From positions 34,001,598 through 34,065,597 of the forward strand of contig NC_030385.2 of assembly GCF_001625215.2 (NCBI RefSeq): DNA of 64,000 nucleotides, read 5' to 3'. This document shows positions 24,849 to 36,200 of the stretch, one piece after another (position 1 is the stretch's first letter; every line of letters starts with the position of its first letter). Both the position numbers and the translations under genes were made by a program. The stretch is from Daucus carota subsp. sativus (lineage: Eukaryota > Streptophyta > Magnoliopsida > Apiales > Apiaceae). The notes beneath the pieces are model-generated. The model was not told where the DNA came from and ran no database searches. It saw only the letters and a list, made by a program, of their open reading frames with translations.

Positions 24849-25800
24849 GGCAAGGAAAGATGGTGAAGATTTTTATGTTGATATTGGTGATTCAGAGTCT
24901 GGGAAAAATGTAGCACGTGAAGATATGTCGTCTAAAGACATGTTGGATACAGGAAATGCCATGGAAGCTTTAACCAGAGTGGACTTGGACTTGGCATACT
25001 CTTCCGAGAAATCAGTTAATCTAGACACACTTATGATGCATGTTTGGGCATGGGAAAAAGAATTTGAAGCTCTGGCTACAGATGATATATCTGTTGATTG
25101 CATAGAGAAAGCATTGGCATATGATTTCTTTTCGGGTATCTTAGAATCAGAGGTAAGAGCACCGGAAAATTTCATGAGTACCCTTCAACTTCAGATGGTT
25201 GATGCACGGCTTAAAATATCTTCATGCGGCCACTTAAGAGAATTTTTCACTGCAGTGGAGGTTAAATTGTACATTCTGGCGAGTCTCTAAAGCAATCACA
25301 GGAGAATGCACTGGAAATGAAGATGCAGTTAACCAAGTTGCAAATGACATCCCTGGCGTTCAATCCAACCTATTGTAAGTTGAGCGATATTGACAATGAA
25401 GATCATATTAGTTATCTGTCAGCAGGGAAGTTGTGTGATGCTCGATTGTTTCTGACATTTGCTTTGTAACAGGGAAATATAACAGTAACACAGGTTTGCC
25501 AGATGATTCTCAAGGGTCACTTATGAGGCCACAATTGCAAACAGCTGAACAGAGACATGTTTTAAGAATGTTGGAAAAGTCTCTTGCATGAGAGCTTGAT
25601 TTTGAGAAAAAGCTAACAGCACTTAAACAAAATGAAGAAGATTTGAAATTGAAGCTACAACTAACCGAGCAGGTATCAGATCGAGATCATGAACCAGTAA
25701 AAATTGTGGAGATCATGGAACATAATGAAGTGATGCATGGTAAAACAATGCAAATAAGGCATCAGAAAGATCAGCAACATCCTTTGGTGATTTATTTGTA
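24849..25800 (+). pseudogene. Fragment of a WIT-like gene (WPP domain-interacting tail-anchored protein)
   Basis: WIT proteins anchor RanGAP and WIP proteins at the plant nuclear envelope. The ORF starting at 24849 contains LTRVDLDLAYSSEKSVNLDT and IEKALAYDFFSGILESEV, matching the N-terminal coiled-coil part of WIT1/WIT2. The frame fails near 25260-25290, but related sequence continues in other frames (SLKQSQENALEMKMQLTKLQ at about 25285-25350; LRMLEKSLA, stop, ELDFEKKLTALKQNEEDLKL at 25565-25665). The in-frame TGA at about 25589 stands where relatives have arginine. The tail anchor is absent. It is a truncated, broken copy inside the proposed Helitron. Confidence 0.75.
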
Positions 25801-26900
25801 GTGGTTTTTTTTTGATTGATTTAATGAGTATCTGAACTTGAACCAAACTCTTGATAATCAAAAAAACTATGTATAATATTTATCTACATTTTATGGTTTA
25901 GTTTATTCTTATCTCATTATTAGCTTATATTTTTTAGTATATATCAAATAAATCTAAGTACTTTGTAAGTGAAAAAGAAATTTACTATTAATATAAAAAA
26001 GGGTATGTGTAAGAGATATTTATTTTACAAAAATTTGAAATATATAATATTTCTAAAATTTAAATGTAATATATCATTATATCTTTATATTTATTAATCA
26101 AAATATATTTATTTAAATAATTTACCACTATTATTCTATATATAATTTATTATAAATTTTTGTTATGTTATTCAAGATACGAGGTGTTGTTAGGCGACAC
26201 CGAAAAAATTAAATTATATATAATTATCATTTTTGTATCTTTTATAAATATTCAAAAATAAATTTAGCTAAAAAATTTCCTGATGGATTTTATTATGGCT
26301 AAAATTATGTAGCATTCTTCTAAAAAAAATTATTATCTTAACTATATAAAATAATGAATTAATATAAATTCATAAAATTTATAAATTTTTATTCCAAACA
26401 TGGAATTTATTGTTATATTAAATAATTTTATATATATCATTTCAATTTTTGAACATAAAATCAAATATTATACTGCAATCATATGAACCATCTATTTTTA
26501 AAGAAATATATTTCAAAAAAATAATTAAATATTGTTAATGTGTGAAACTCCAAAAATTACGTTCTTAAAGTTAGGTTTTGTTTTAATTTTCATTTCTTTT
26601 CCCACATATTTTAGTTTTTATTTCTTTTCCCACATAAAAACAACTTTCTGTGTTTTCATTGTCTTTACTTACTTTCCTACCTTCAAGTTTAAAGACTTTT
26701 GTTCCAAGCCTCCAACCGTCTCAAGCATATGATATTTACTCTGGTCTATAAATTTACTTTGAGTGTGTTATAATTAGAATCACTTTAATTTTGAGGCCTT
26801 ATAATTAGATTCACTTTTGAGTTAATGTACTTAATATCTATACTTAACATATGATGTAATTCCTTTAATCAAATTATAATTGTTTTTTACCATGTATTTA
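25801..26900. other. AT-rich non-coding stretch inside the Helitron
   Basis: No exon-like sequence was seen; the region is strongly AT-rich with many short A/T runs. Confidence 0.5.
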
Positions 26901-26916
26901 CAACGCAAATGAACAG

Positions 26917-27338
26917 GACCGCACAACAGATTGTGGAAACCATGTCACTGAATGAGCTAAGTGAGAAAATCACTGAAGATTACGTAAACGTTTTGTGTTT
27001 GGATTAGATAGCTTAATATTTTCTGGCTGATTGGTGAATTATATTAAAATTTAAATGAAAACGATATGTATTTTTCGATTAATATCCCCAGCTTATTAGA
27101 CACTATTGGTTTGATCGGCTAACATTAACAAAACTTAGTTAGTATTTGAATTTGATAACTGCAGAAACATGTATTCTGTGTTGTCAAGATCATAAATGTT
27201 GAAGAAAATGGATGGTGGTGTAATAGTTGTGGAGGCTGTGGATCCGAGATGGAAAGACAAGATGGAAAGCTCTTTTGCACCAGCTGCGAGCACTGCATTG
27301 TGATTGAAAATTGCCGTCAAGCTTTCAGAAGAGAATGA
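26917..27338 (+). pseudogene. RPA70-type zinc-finger/OB-fold remnant of a Helitron RPA gene
   Basis: An exon-like piece at about 26917-26985 (VETMSLNELSEKI) is followed by one starting after CTGCAG at 27165: HVFCVVKIINVEENGWWCNS, then CGGCGSE...GKLFCTSC, ending at a stop near 27338. The WWCNSCGGC...FCTSC spacing is the zinc ribbon of the RPA1 C-terminal OB fold as found in plant Helitron RPA-like proteins. The rest of the protein is missing. Its place about 0.8 kb before the Helitron 3' hairpin fits the RepHel-RPA order of plant Helitrons. Confidence 0.7.
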
Positions 27339-28119
27339 CACGCCATCAATCTCCAAATCTTCTTCCAAAAGAGTGAAAATGATTTGTACTTTCTTCAGGC
27401 CTAATCTCCCCTCATACGTTAATCCAATAAATCTGTGTTTAATAGTTAACCGATAACCGACATATTCAGTCTTTGTGGGTGTTTATGTCCTGTTCAAAAA
27501 TGAAACACGTTTTAGTATATTTTTTACAATAAAAAATGTTTGATACCTCCTCAAATGCTAATATGAACCACAGCGTCTACCATGTTGACTTGAAAATTAG
27601 ACTTTGTCACACAAAGGTAAAAATGCAGTGTATTTGTATGACAGATTTTTTGGGAACCAAATTGCAGAGTTTTTACTTGAATTGCCTATCCCGGAAACCA
27701 TAAAATCACTGCTTTCTAACTCATGAGAAAATAGTCTTTATTATGAAACTAAATTTTGAAACACTTTGTAAAATTGCAAGAACCGTGAGTTCCTCAGCTA
27801 ATAATATAGGATGGTTTCATTTGCTGCACTTTTCTACATTGTTAGTGTGTTTATTCTTAAGAAATGTTGTAATATATAAAAATTAATAAATTAATAAGTA
27901 TAATTCAGATATAATGGTTACTTTCACTATATTTTGTTAGCATAAATCTCAAGTTTTAACGGTCAATACCATATATCCCAAACAATTAATTTTTTGATGA
28001 TGCAATACCTGTAAATATACATAATATACATAATATGCTAAATAAAGATTAAGAATCTAATGTTAATATTGGTTTAGTTCATTTTCCGACCTCATTTTAA
28101 TGAAAATTTTAAAAATTTA

Positions 28120-28151
28120 CCCGCACGCGAAGCGCGGGCATAATTCCCTAG
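28120..28151 (+). other. Helitron 3' terminus: hairpin plus CTAG
   Basis: Hairpin CCCGC(ACGCGAAGC)GCGGG at 28120-28138, nine more bases, then CTAG at 28148-28151 followed by T. This layout defines the transposition terminator of Helitrons. Confidence 0.85.
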
Positions 28152-28768
28152 TTTTGTAAATATTTTCAAAGGTTTGGTATTTTGACAAAATATCTGAAAA
28201 GAATGTAGTATTTTTGTTAGAAAAATTGTTTGGACTTGGGTATTTATGGGAAACCCCACGAAAAAATTGATTTAAGACTTTTTTAAAGAGATGTCAGTGA
28301 ACTGATTTAACATAGTATAGGAAATTTTTAGAAAATGTGTTTATTTTCAAAAAATTGAGAAATATAACCAACTTCACAAAAGTGAAAGTTGCATATGAGT
28401 TTGTGTCGTATTTTTCACAAGAAATTATAATTCGGATGTTTTTGAAAAAATTTATTACATGTTTGAAAACCTATTTTATAATTTGGATATATTTGAGGAA
28501 AAATATATATTTATATGTTTTTATGAACATTAGCTAAAAATACTCTTTTGTATGTTATTATTGGGCATTAACTTCAATATTTTGTTCTAATATACTATGT
28601 TGTTCACGAGCATTTTTTATAATCAAATTAATATTGACATAATTCTTATTAAAATTATGTGTTAGACTAATAAAAATTAAAATCAACAAGAATATATTAA
28701 TTAAATATTCATGCTAGGAAAATTGACTTCAGTTTTTCTTCAAAATCTCAACATAGTAAGATCACAAT
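28152..28768. other. AT-rich spacer without visible genes
   Basis: Only short AT-biased reading frames are present and none resembles a known protein. Confidence 0.5.
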
Positions 28769-29053
28769 GTATATCAGTGTTAGGGATAAATAACACGTGA
28801 TCTTTCATGCTTATAGAATACAAGTATTCAATCAATATGAGTAATCATGTATGCAAAATGATGGTACAGGGAATTGAAAAATGTGGATAAATATCCAAGT
28901 CATGTATGCAAAATGATGGTATATCAATGTTAGGGATAAATAACACGTGATCTTCCATGCTTATAGAATACAAGCATTCAGTGAATATGAGTAATCATGT
29001 ATGCAGAATGATGGTATAGGGTATTGAAAAATGTGGATAAATATCCAAGTCAT
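28769..29053. repeat. 150-bp tandem duplication
   Basis: Two copies begin at 28769 and 28919 (GTATATCAGTGTTAGGG and GTATATCAATGTTAGGG) and match across AATAACACGTGATCTT and GAATATGAGTAATCATGTATGC-like sequence to about 29053. Differences are scattered single bases. No coding sequence. Confidence 0.9.
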
Positions 29054-29403
29054 TTCACGTTCAAAATTTAATTAAACATTGTTTACATATTTACAATATG
29101 TTGTGTTTGAACCGAATATTTTCTCTTTAAGAGTTTTTCAAGTCATATGAAATACTCAAAATAACTAGGAACAATTATAGTCAATTCGTGATAGTAATAT
29201 AGATGTTCTAACATTTATCCAATATTAAAATGATAAAAAATTTAATTTATATATTTACATTTATATATCTATATATAAAGAAAAATCTTATGATATGGCA
29301 TCTCTACGAATCTCATTTTTGTTAATTTTGAGGTTCGTCTGTGCTTTGTACATCTTGTTTGTGATTAAAATTGATAATTAAAATTTTCTCTAAATTAATA
29401 ATA

Positions 29404-30282
29404 GAGCTTATTGCAATTCGCACCCCTAGACTTCGGCCCAAAATCACTTTAGTATGCAGACTTTAGATAATTGCACTTCGCCATCCGCAGGTATATTGTG
29501 CGCGGCAATTTGCAAACCTTCCGTCAATCTCCGTTAAATATTTATGTTTAACGTTACTTTAGACGGGGTAAAATGGGAAAATCCACTTCTAACAGTCTTC
29601 TTCCCCCATTTGCTTTATATAAACTCTAATCTCATGTTTATTAGCCCTAATTTACTTGTTTTTTGTATCAACTGGAGAAAAGATGAGGGAGGAGTGTGCT
29701 TGTGTAAACACTTTGCTTGATTTTGTCCGAACAAATCTGACCGCCTGGTCATCCAGATCATATGCATTACAACAATCCAAGCCATGTGATTCATTGTGTA
29801 TCAAAACTTCGTCAAGCAGGTATTAAACTCAAACCTGAAAAGGCCACAAGTTTTTTGGTGATAAAGTTTAGTCACGGTGTGCTGGAAATGCCATCTATCA
29901 CAATGGACGATTTCATGGGTTCCTTCTTGATTAATTGCGTGGCTTATGCAGGTTGTTGCCCAGAAAACGTGACTGAATCATCTCATGAAAGAATAACGGA
30001 GGACAACCTTTTGATCATGATCAAATAAGAAGCTGGAAATCTGAGATTTTAAATTTCCAATTATTAAACTGCTAATTAACCCACTAATAGTGGGTTAATT
30101 CTTTAATTTTTTTTAAATGTCAAAACTACCTTCAACTTTTTAACAGAACCGTTAATTTTTGACGGAAGGGTTGCAAATTGCCGCGCACAAAATACCCGTG
30201 AGTGGCGAAGTGCAATTATCTAAAGTCTGCATACTAAAGTGTTTTTGGGCTGAAGTCTAAGGGTGTGAATTGCAATAAGCTC
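29404..30282 (+). mobile_element. Pack-MULE (879 bp) with long inverted repeats and a captured DUF247 fragment
   Basis: Ends GAGCTTATTGCAATTCGCAC and GTGTGAATTGCAATAAGCTC open inverted repeats of about 123 bp (29404-29527 and 30160-30282). Perfect 9-bp target duplications TTAATAATA flank them at 29395-29403 and 30283-30291. Long terminal repeats with 9-bp duplications define Mutator-like elements. There is no transposase; the interior carries a piece of a cellular gene, which makes it a Pack-MULE. Confidence 0.88.
29762..30028 (+). CDS. DUF247 (UPF0481) gene fragment captured by the Pack-MULE
   Basis: The 88-aa ORF reads LRQAGIKLKPEKATSFLVIK, then FSHGVLEMPSITMDDF and SFLINCVAY, the conserved middle part of plant DUF247 proteins, whose full length is usually over 400 aa. 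The ORF is uninterrupted but lacks both ends of the domain, and its last codons run into sequence beside the right inverted repeat. DUF247 proteins have a C-terminal membrane segment, absent here. Whether it is transcribed cannot be told from sequence. Confidence 0.7.
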   Translation: MHYNNPSHVIHCVSKLRQAGIKLKPEKATSFLVIKFSHGVLEMPSITMDDFMGSFLINCVAYAGCCPENVTESSHERITEDNLLIMIK

Positions 30283-30291
30283 TTAATAATA

Positions 30292-31281
30292 TCTCAGAGT
30301 CCTTCTCCTCCCCATTAATAATTTTCAAACTATAGAGCTGTTTAATAACACTTAATAGCCTCTTAACAGTCATTTTATTTGACCGATCAGGGGTTTATTT
30401 TTTAATTCATTATCAAACGTACTTAATGAAATCAAAACACACTTATTGGACAAGCGTGTGGATTCTCACTTGTTGGGGAAGCGAGACTCAGAATATGATT
30501 TTCAATATATTCCCTCAAACTCATTACTCTTTATTTATTTTTTCCTTCCCATTCCACGCTACTTTATTCATGTGCACATCATTTTTCTTTAAAAAGATGA
30601 ATAGATTAATCTTTGATATATGGGCTTTCTACAAGGTTCTCGAGTAAACAAGTTTAACAGTAAAATAATAAATATATTGTCATTCAAATATTTTCATGAT
30701 TGTTCAAACAATAATTATCTTTTAGTAAAATTTTCATTTAGGCAAGTTTTTCATTCAATGTCGAAAAATATAATAACTCAACATTATTTATTCGGATTTA
30801 TCAAACAACGTTGAACCTCATTTAGAGTGTTGTTATATGTGATTTGTATTACACACTGTCAAGAAAGTGAATACGTTTTAAAGAGATAGTTATTAGCAAA
30901 AGATTTGATTATTTATTGATTATTTCATGTTTTTGTTTATTAAAAATTTAATTACTGGTTTGTATGTGACCGCTAAAATTGAGGGGGTCACGCCCCATGA
31001 TAATAAACATATATATAATAAATTATATCATCATACAACGATGTACTTCCATCCATTACGTATATGTACGTTAATATAAAGAATATGCGGATCATTACTA
31101 TTATACTTATTTTCTATAAAAATAATTTATTAATATTGATATATTCTAATCTTTATTCTTATTATACTTATATTTAATTTATTTTTACGCACCACATGCA
31201 CGAATTAGTTCCCGTCTTTTAGAAAAATCACGCGTCAAACACCTCTCTGCATTTTATGGCAAGTACAGGGAGGTTTAACAA
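30292..31281. other. AT-rich intergenic stretch
   Basis: No gene, RNA gene or transposon terminus was recognised. Confidence 0.5.
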
Positions 31282-32547
31282 TCATCAATATACTTATATA
31301 AAGGAGAAGCGAGGGGCGTGTAGGTGACGCCTCTCAGACAGCTTCGTTCTATTTTTCTAATTTTTTGGAATTTTTGGATGAAAAATATCAAAAAATAAAA
31401 ATGATCTTTTTTAGTTTCGGATATATTGGAAGTAAGTTTTAAACTATCTTTTTCAAAATATCAATAGTAAAAATTGTCTACCTTAATAAATTTCAAATCA
31501 GAGTTTCAATTTTTTTGAAATTATTTTGATATCGAAAAAGGCTTACTTTTCTTCCAAGACTATGACCATAATTTTGGAAAGGTGTATATCAAAACCAGAA
31601 AATATTTTTAATAAGCCGGTTTTTTCTCAAATCAACACCTATAAATTGAGGTCAGACATCATAAAATTTAACATAAACAATTTTTTTGTGCTTTTTTGCC
31701 ATCTAATACAGCAATGAGTTATACTATGATGGATGTTTTGAATGGTGATAGAGATGATTACCTGATGAGAGTAAGAGTTTGTCGGGTGAGAGTCGAGAAA
31801 TCCAAACATGAGAGGAGAATATAGTCTTGACATGATATTGATGGATGAAAAGCTGAATAAATTAACTGTTAGTGATATATGTTTGTTGGTTATTCTTATA
31901 TAATATTTGTTTTGTTCATCGGACATGTATTTTGTTGTTAATTTTTATATGGTTCACTTTGTATACTGGAAAATATTATTCATGCAACACTTTCACAAAA
32001 TCTGTTTGATATGCAAGATGCTTTGAATGACGATAGAGATGATTGGCTGATAAGAGTAAGAGTTGTCGGACATGGGAATCGACAAATCCAAACATAAAAG
32101 AAAATATAGGCTTGACATGATATTGATGGATGAAAAGGTCAAAAAATTAACTGTTAGTAATATATGTTTGTTGCTATTCTTTTATAATATTTGTTTTGTT
32201 CATGGGACATGTTTGTTGTTCTTAATTTTTATGAAAAAGGCTTACTTTTCTTCCAAGACTATTATCATATTTTTGAAAAATGTGGATATAAAAACACTAG
32301 CATGGATTTGAATTCCTACATCCCGACATGATTAATGCTCGTATTAATGACAAGGATATACTCTCTGAGTATTTTTTTTCTTACTCAAGATGTTTATAAT
32401 ATGAAATTTATTTAATTCTACAAATATTAATTTTGAATCATTAATATAATATTTATAAGTGCCGCAAATTTATTTTAATTTACAAATATTAATTTTAAAT
32501 CATTAATATAATTTTTATAGACCGCCGCAACGCGGGTTCTCAACCAG
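31282..32547 (+). mobile_element. Helitron remnant with duplicated RPA-like OB-fold sequence
   Basis: The 3' side has hairpin CCGC(AAC)GCGG at 32525-32535 followed by CCAG and T at 32544-32548, a one-base variant of CTAG. Within it, the phrases LMRVRV and SLDMILMDEK occur at about 31771-31851, and the SLDMILMDEK-type sequence recurs at 32114-32143, each with frameshifts or stops. A further phrase, KKAYFSSKT, is duplicated at 31535 and 32235. The 5' end (TC after A near 31282, before TATATAAAGGAGAAGCGAGG) is a guess. Confidence 0.55.
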
Positions 32548-32769
32548 TAACTTTGTGTTTCAGGAATCACAACTGACAAGCTTTTTTGTTACGGTTTCTT
32601 AAATAATTTAATTTAACGGACATATAAGTCTAGCTTGTTCTTTATTACAGAAAGCAAACAAAAACGATTACTACTGGACAGCTGTTGATACAACAGTGTA
32701 TCTGGAGGCTAACACGTGGAATATAATATATGTCACCAGAAACACCTAACTCACTTGCTCATCTTACAA

Positions 32770-33155
32770 ATGGCAACAACTCTTCAATCTTTTCTCTATC
32801 CAAAACTCCACAATTACACCACCAACAATTTTATTATTATAAATTCCTTCTTCAACACCACTAAACTCCATTCTATGCTCAGAAAACTCAACTCGTCTCC
32901 CTCAATTCGCCATTTTCTTGCTCATAATCGGAAAAAGATAAGGACTCTAGCACACCCATTTGATCAAACTTCAAGATTTCCACTGTTTTCACCCTTAAAT
33001 TCTCCAAAGATTCAGTCTACTGAAAGGGGTTTTACTGATATTTCAATGGCAAATCAAGAATCCGCTTCTAGTTCTTCACAGGGCCATAAGTATACCAATC
33101 GTTTAGCTACGGAGCATAGTCCTTATCTTTTTCAACATGCCCATAATCCTGTATG

Positions 33156-33204
<49 letters not shown>

Positions 33205-36200
33205 GTCTCCCCTTCCTCCCTCTCCTCTCTCTCTCTCTCTCTCTCTCTCCCTCCCCCTTCTCTCCCCCCCCCCCCCAATATTTCCACACCACACACATAT
33301 CTAATTATATTTATTAAATTTTGTAATCAAGTATTAATTGTATCTAATTAAGAGGGGTGTATTCGATTGGGATTTTAATGGATTGTTTTTAGTCTATGGA
33401 TTTTAATGGATTAATGGATTGTGTCTGATTTTGATTTTGTGCGGATTCTTGACATTTATCGCAGAGATGATAGGATTTAAGCACAATGCTTCAAAATCCC
33501 ATTGATTTTGATGGAATTTCAAAAAACTTAAAATACACTGAAGAATGCCACAAAATCCATCATTTTATGAAATGCAAAAAAATCCATCAGCATTTGAATA
33601 CCATCAGATTTTAATGGATTTTAAACAATCCTAATTGAATACCATCGGATTTTAAAGCATAATTTAAAATCCCAATTGAATACCACCAGATTTTGTAGCA
33701 TAATCTGAAATCCCAATTGAATTCCTCAAGATTTTAATGGATTTCAAACAATCCCAATCGAATGCCCTCGGATTTCATGAATGCAAAAAAATGCTTTAAA
33801 ATCCCAATCCAATACACCCATCTAAAGAGTTTTTCTTTGATTACTAATTCAGTGTAAGTTGATTAGTTTATGCAAGTTAATCTTGCTGCAATTGTCAAAA
33901 GTAATTGACTGAGTGACAAGTAATTGCAAAGTGTTTAGGTTTAAGATGAACCCTCCTTTTAATGAAATTCTAATTTCTTAAACGATGAAGGTGAATTGGT
34001 ATCCATGGGGTGAAGAGGCATTCAAAGAAGCTCGCAAGAGAGACGTGCCCATCTTCTTATCAAGTATAGTCTTATTTATAGTGGAGACTACTGTATCTGT
34101 ATGACCTGTGTGTTTCGTGATTGTTTACTATTTTAGTTCCATCTGATGTCATGTTTCTTATTTGCTTATTTTCTGCCTCTGAAACTTTTATGCTCTGGAA
34201 GTTGGATACAGCACCTGTCACTGGTAAGGCTCTCAGTTCTCACGACATTATGAGATCATATATGTACTACGGCTGCCAATGTATGCCAGAAAATATTGAT
34301 TTGTTATTGACCAACTGATAGGTGTCATGTGATGGAGGTGGAATCGTTTGAGAATGAAGATATTGCCAAATTGCTTAATGATTGGTTCGTCAGTATTAAG
34401 GTTTTAATAACACTCACTTTATGGTTTTATACGTATTTTAAGATTATTGACCGCATATAGCAAATATAAAAAATAAAAATCTACGGCATGATAGTAATTA
34501 GTGATAAATTTGTTATAGTTTCTAAAGAGCAGTTTGTGTTTCGTGTTGAACTATAAGTCTATAACTTAGTGGGATAAATCAATTTGCTTTCTAGAATATG
34601 GAAAACAATGTTTAACATCACTTTTTACTGAAAGATTGTGGTAAATGATAATCAAACATAGATAAATTCTTTTTATGCAAACAGTTATGAAAGTAAGGAG
34701 ATAATGTTTAATGTTTTTTAGTTGGTCTTACCCGTTTCCAAAACTTTTCTATATGATCAGAAGTCAGAAAATTTGGAGCTGATAGGTACTTGCAAAGTCC
34801 TGTTATAAGTGCGGTTGATTATCATGTTAACCAAGTAATCGACAAATTTTTTATAAAATTCAATTTCATGTACAGGTTTGGCTGTTAATAAGCTATGGCG
34901 AATATCTCTAAGAATTTTTTTCAACCATCTTATACCGTTAACATGTTTCCCAACAGGTTGATCGAGAAGAACGTCCGGATGTCGATAAGGTAATTGTACA
35001 GTTTAATAAGTACATTTAGGTGTTAACTGGTGTAACTTAAGCTAGTCCTTGTAGCTTAAGCTGCTATTGTTATCTTGCTGTCCCCCTTGCCATGAGCAAC
35101 CCTTTATGTACTTCTACAGCAAGATGACATCACATGTTCTTGTTTCTAAATATCGCCCATGTGAAAAATGTGTATCCATGAAAAAAATGAATTCGAGAAT
35201 ACTATATTGCCATACTACAAATGTATGTTTATCTATGTATATGTCAGCGGGAGGTCATCAAATCTGCCAATGGCATTAGGTAGCATTATGATAGCATTCT
35301 ACTGGGGTTTAAAAACTTAATCGGACAGATCTTGTGTTAGAGTTTTAGTAGATGTAGTGCTCCTGCTGAGTTATCTTTCCACGCAGGTATACATGACATA
35401 TGTGCAGGCATTGTATGGGCGTGGGGGATGGCCCCTAAGTGCTTTCCTTTCACCTGATCTTAAGCCTTTAATGGGTGGCACTTACTTCCCTCCTGAAGAC
35501 AAGTTTGGAAGGCCTGGGTTCAAAACTGTACTGAGGTAGATGAGGTCACAACCATGGAAGTCCAGTATATATAACTCATAGGGTTTAATAAATTCTTTTC
35601 TCTGTTCTCATACTTATGCTGTTGCAGAAAGGTAAAAGATGCTTGGGATAGCAAGAGGGACGTGCTTATTCAAAGTGGCACTTTTGCCATTGAACAACTG
35701 TCAGAAGCAATGTCTGTGAAGGCAGAGTCCTATAAAATATCAGAGGGGATAACTCAAAGTGCTTTACACAAGTGTGCAAAGCAGGTATGTATCTACCAGC
35801 CTATAGCTATTTTTATGTATATTCTCTAGCAGGCGTAAATGTATTGCTCGAGTGTGCATAATACTTTTCAGCATTTATCTGTGTACCAGGGATTTTAAAG
35901 ATCAGTCTACTGTGAGTTTTGTCTTACTGATCTTAATATTTGTTGCTGCTGGTCAATCTGTCAATAGCAGTTTAAAATTTTATATTTTCCCAACGACCTA
36001 ATTTTGATGCCTCTGATTACAGTCTGTATTGACCATCCATTCAGAATTTCATAGGCCTTCTAAACATTGGAAAGACAACAGGTTTAAGTTCATGTTTGAT
36101 TTTGAGTAAGTCATCCCCCTTAATAGATTTAAGTATTTAACTGATTGATGCAGTAGCAGAGTTAGAGTCTATTGAACATATAAAATTGCCAGTTGCTGAA

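Larger units (their letters stand above)
15601..28151 (+). mobile_element. Large decayed Helitron (12.5 kb) carrying host gene fragments (inferred)
   Basis: The right end is a textbook Helitron 3' terminus: GC-rich hairpin at 28120-28138 (CCCGC...GCGGG), a short spacer, CTAG at 28148-28151, then host T. The proposed 5' end, TCTATATCTATATC at 15601, begins with TC and follows host A, giving the A-T insertion site expected of Helitrons. Inside, in order, are repeated small exons (about 19.9-21.8 kb), a PUB4-like fragment, a WIT-like fragment and an RPA-type zinc finger near the 3' end, where plant Helitrons carry their RPA gene. No HUH Rep motif or helicase Walker motif was found, so the element is non-autonomous. 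The 3' end is firm; the 5' end and the unity of the whole span are inferred, and several Helitrons in series is an alternative. Confidence 0.6.

Noticed and set aside
28120..28138. Rho-independent terminator
   Set aside because: The hairpin is followed by CTAG, not a T run, and this is a plant nuclear sequence; it is a Helitron 3' end.
28769..29053. CRISPR-like array
   Set aside because: Only two long near-identical copies without spacers; simple tandem duplication.
33103..33298. Arg-Glu repeat ORFs on the minus strand
   Set aside because: They are translations of the (CT)n microsatellite in an intron.
33151..33351. Read-through of DUF255 exon 1 into Ser-Leu repeats
   Set aside because: It runs past a clean GTATGTG donor into a microsatellite; the family continues with VNWYPWG from 33991.
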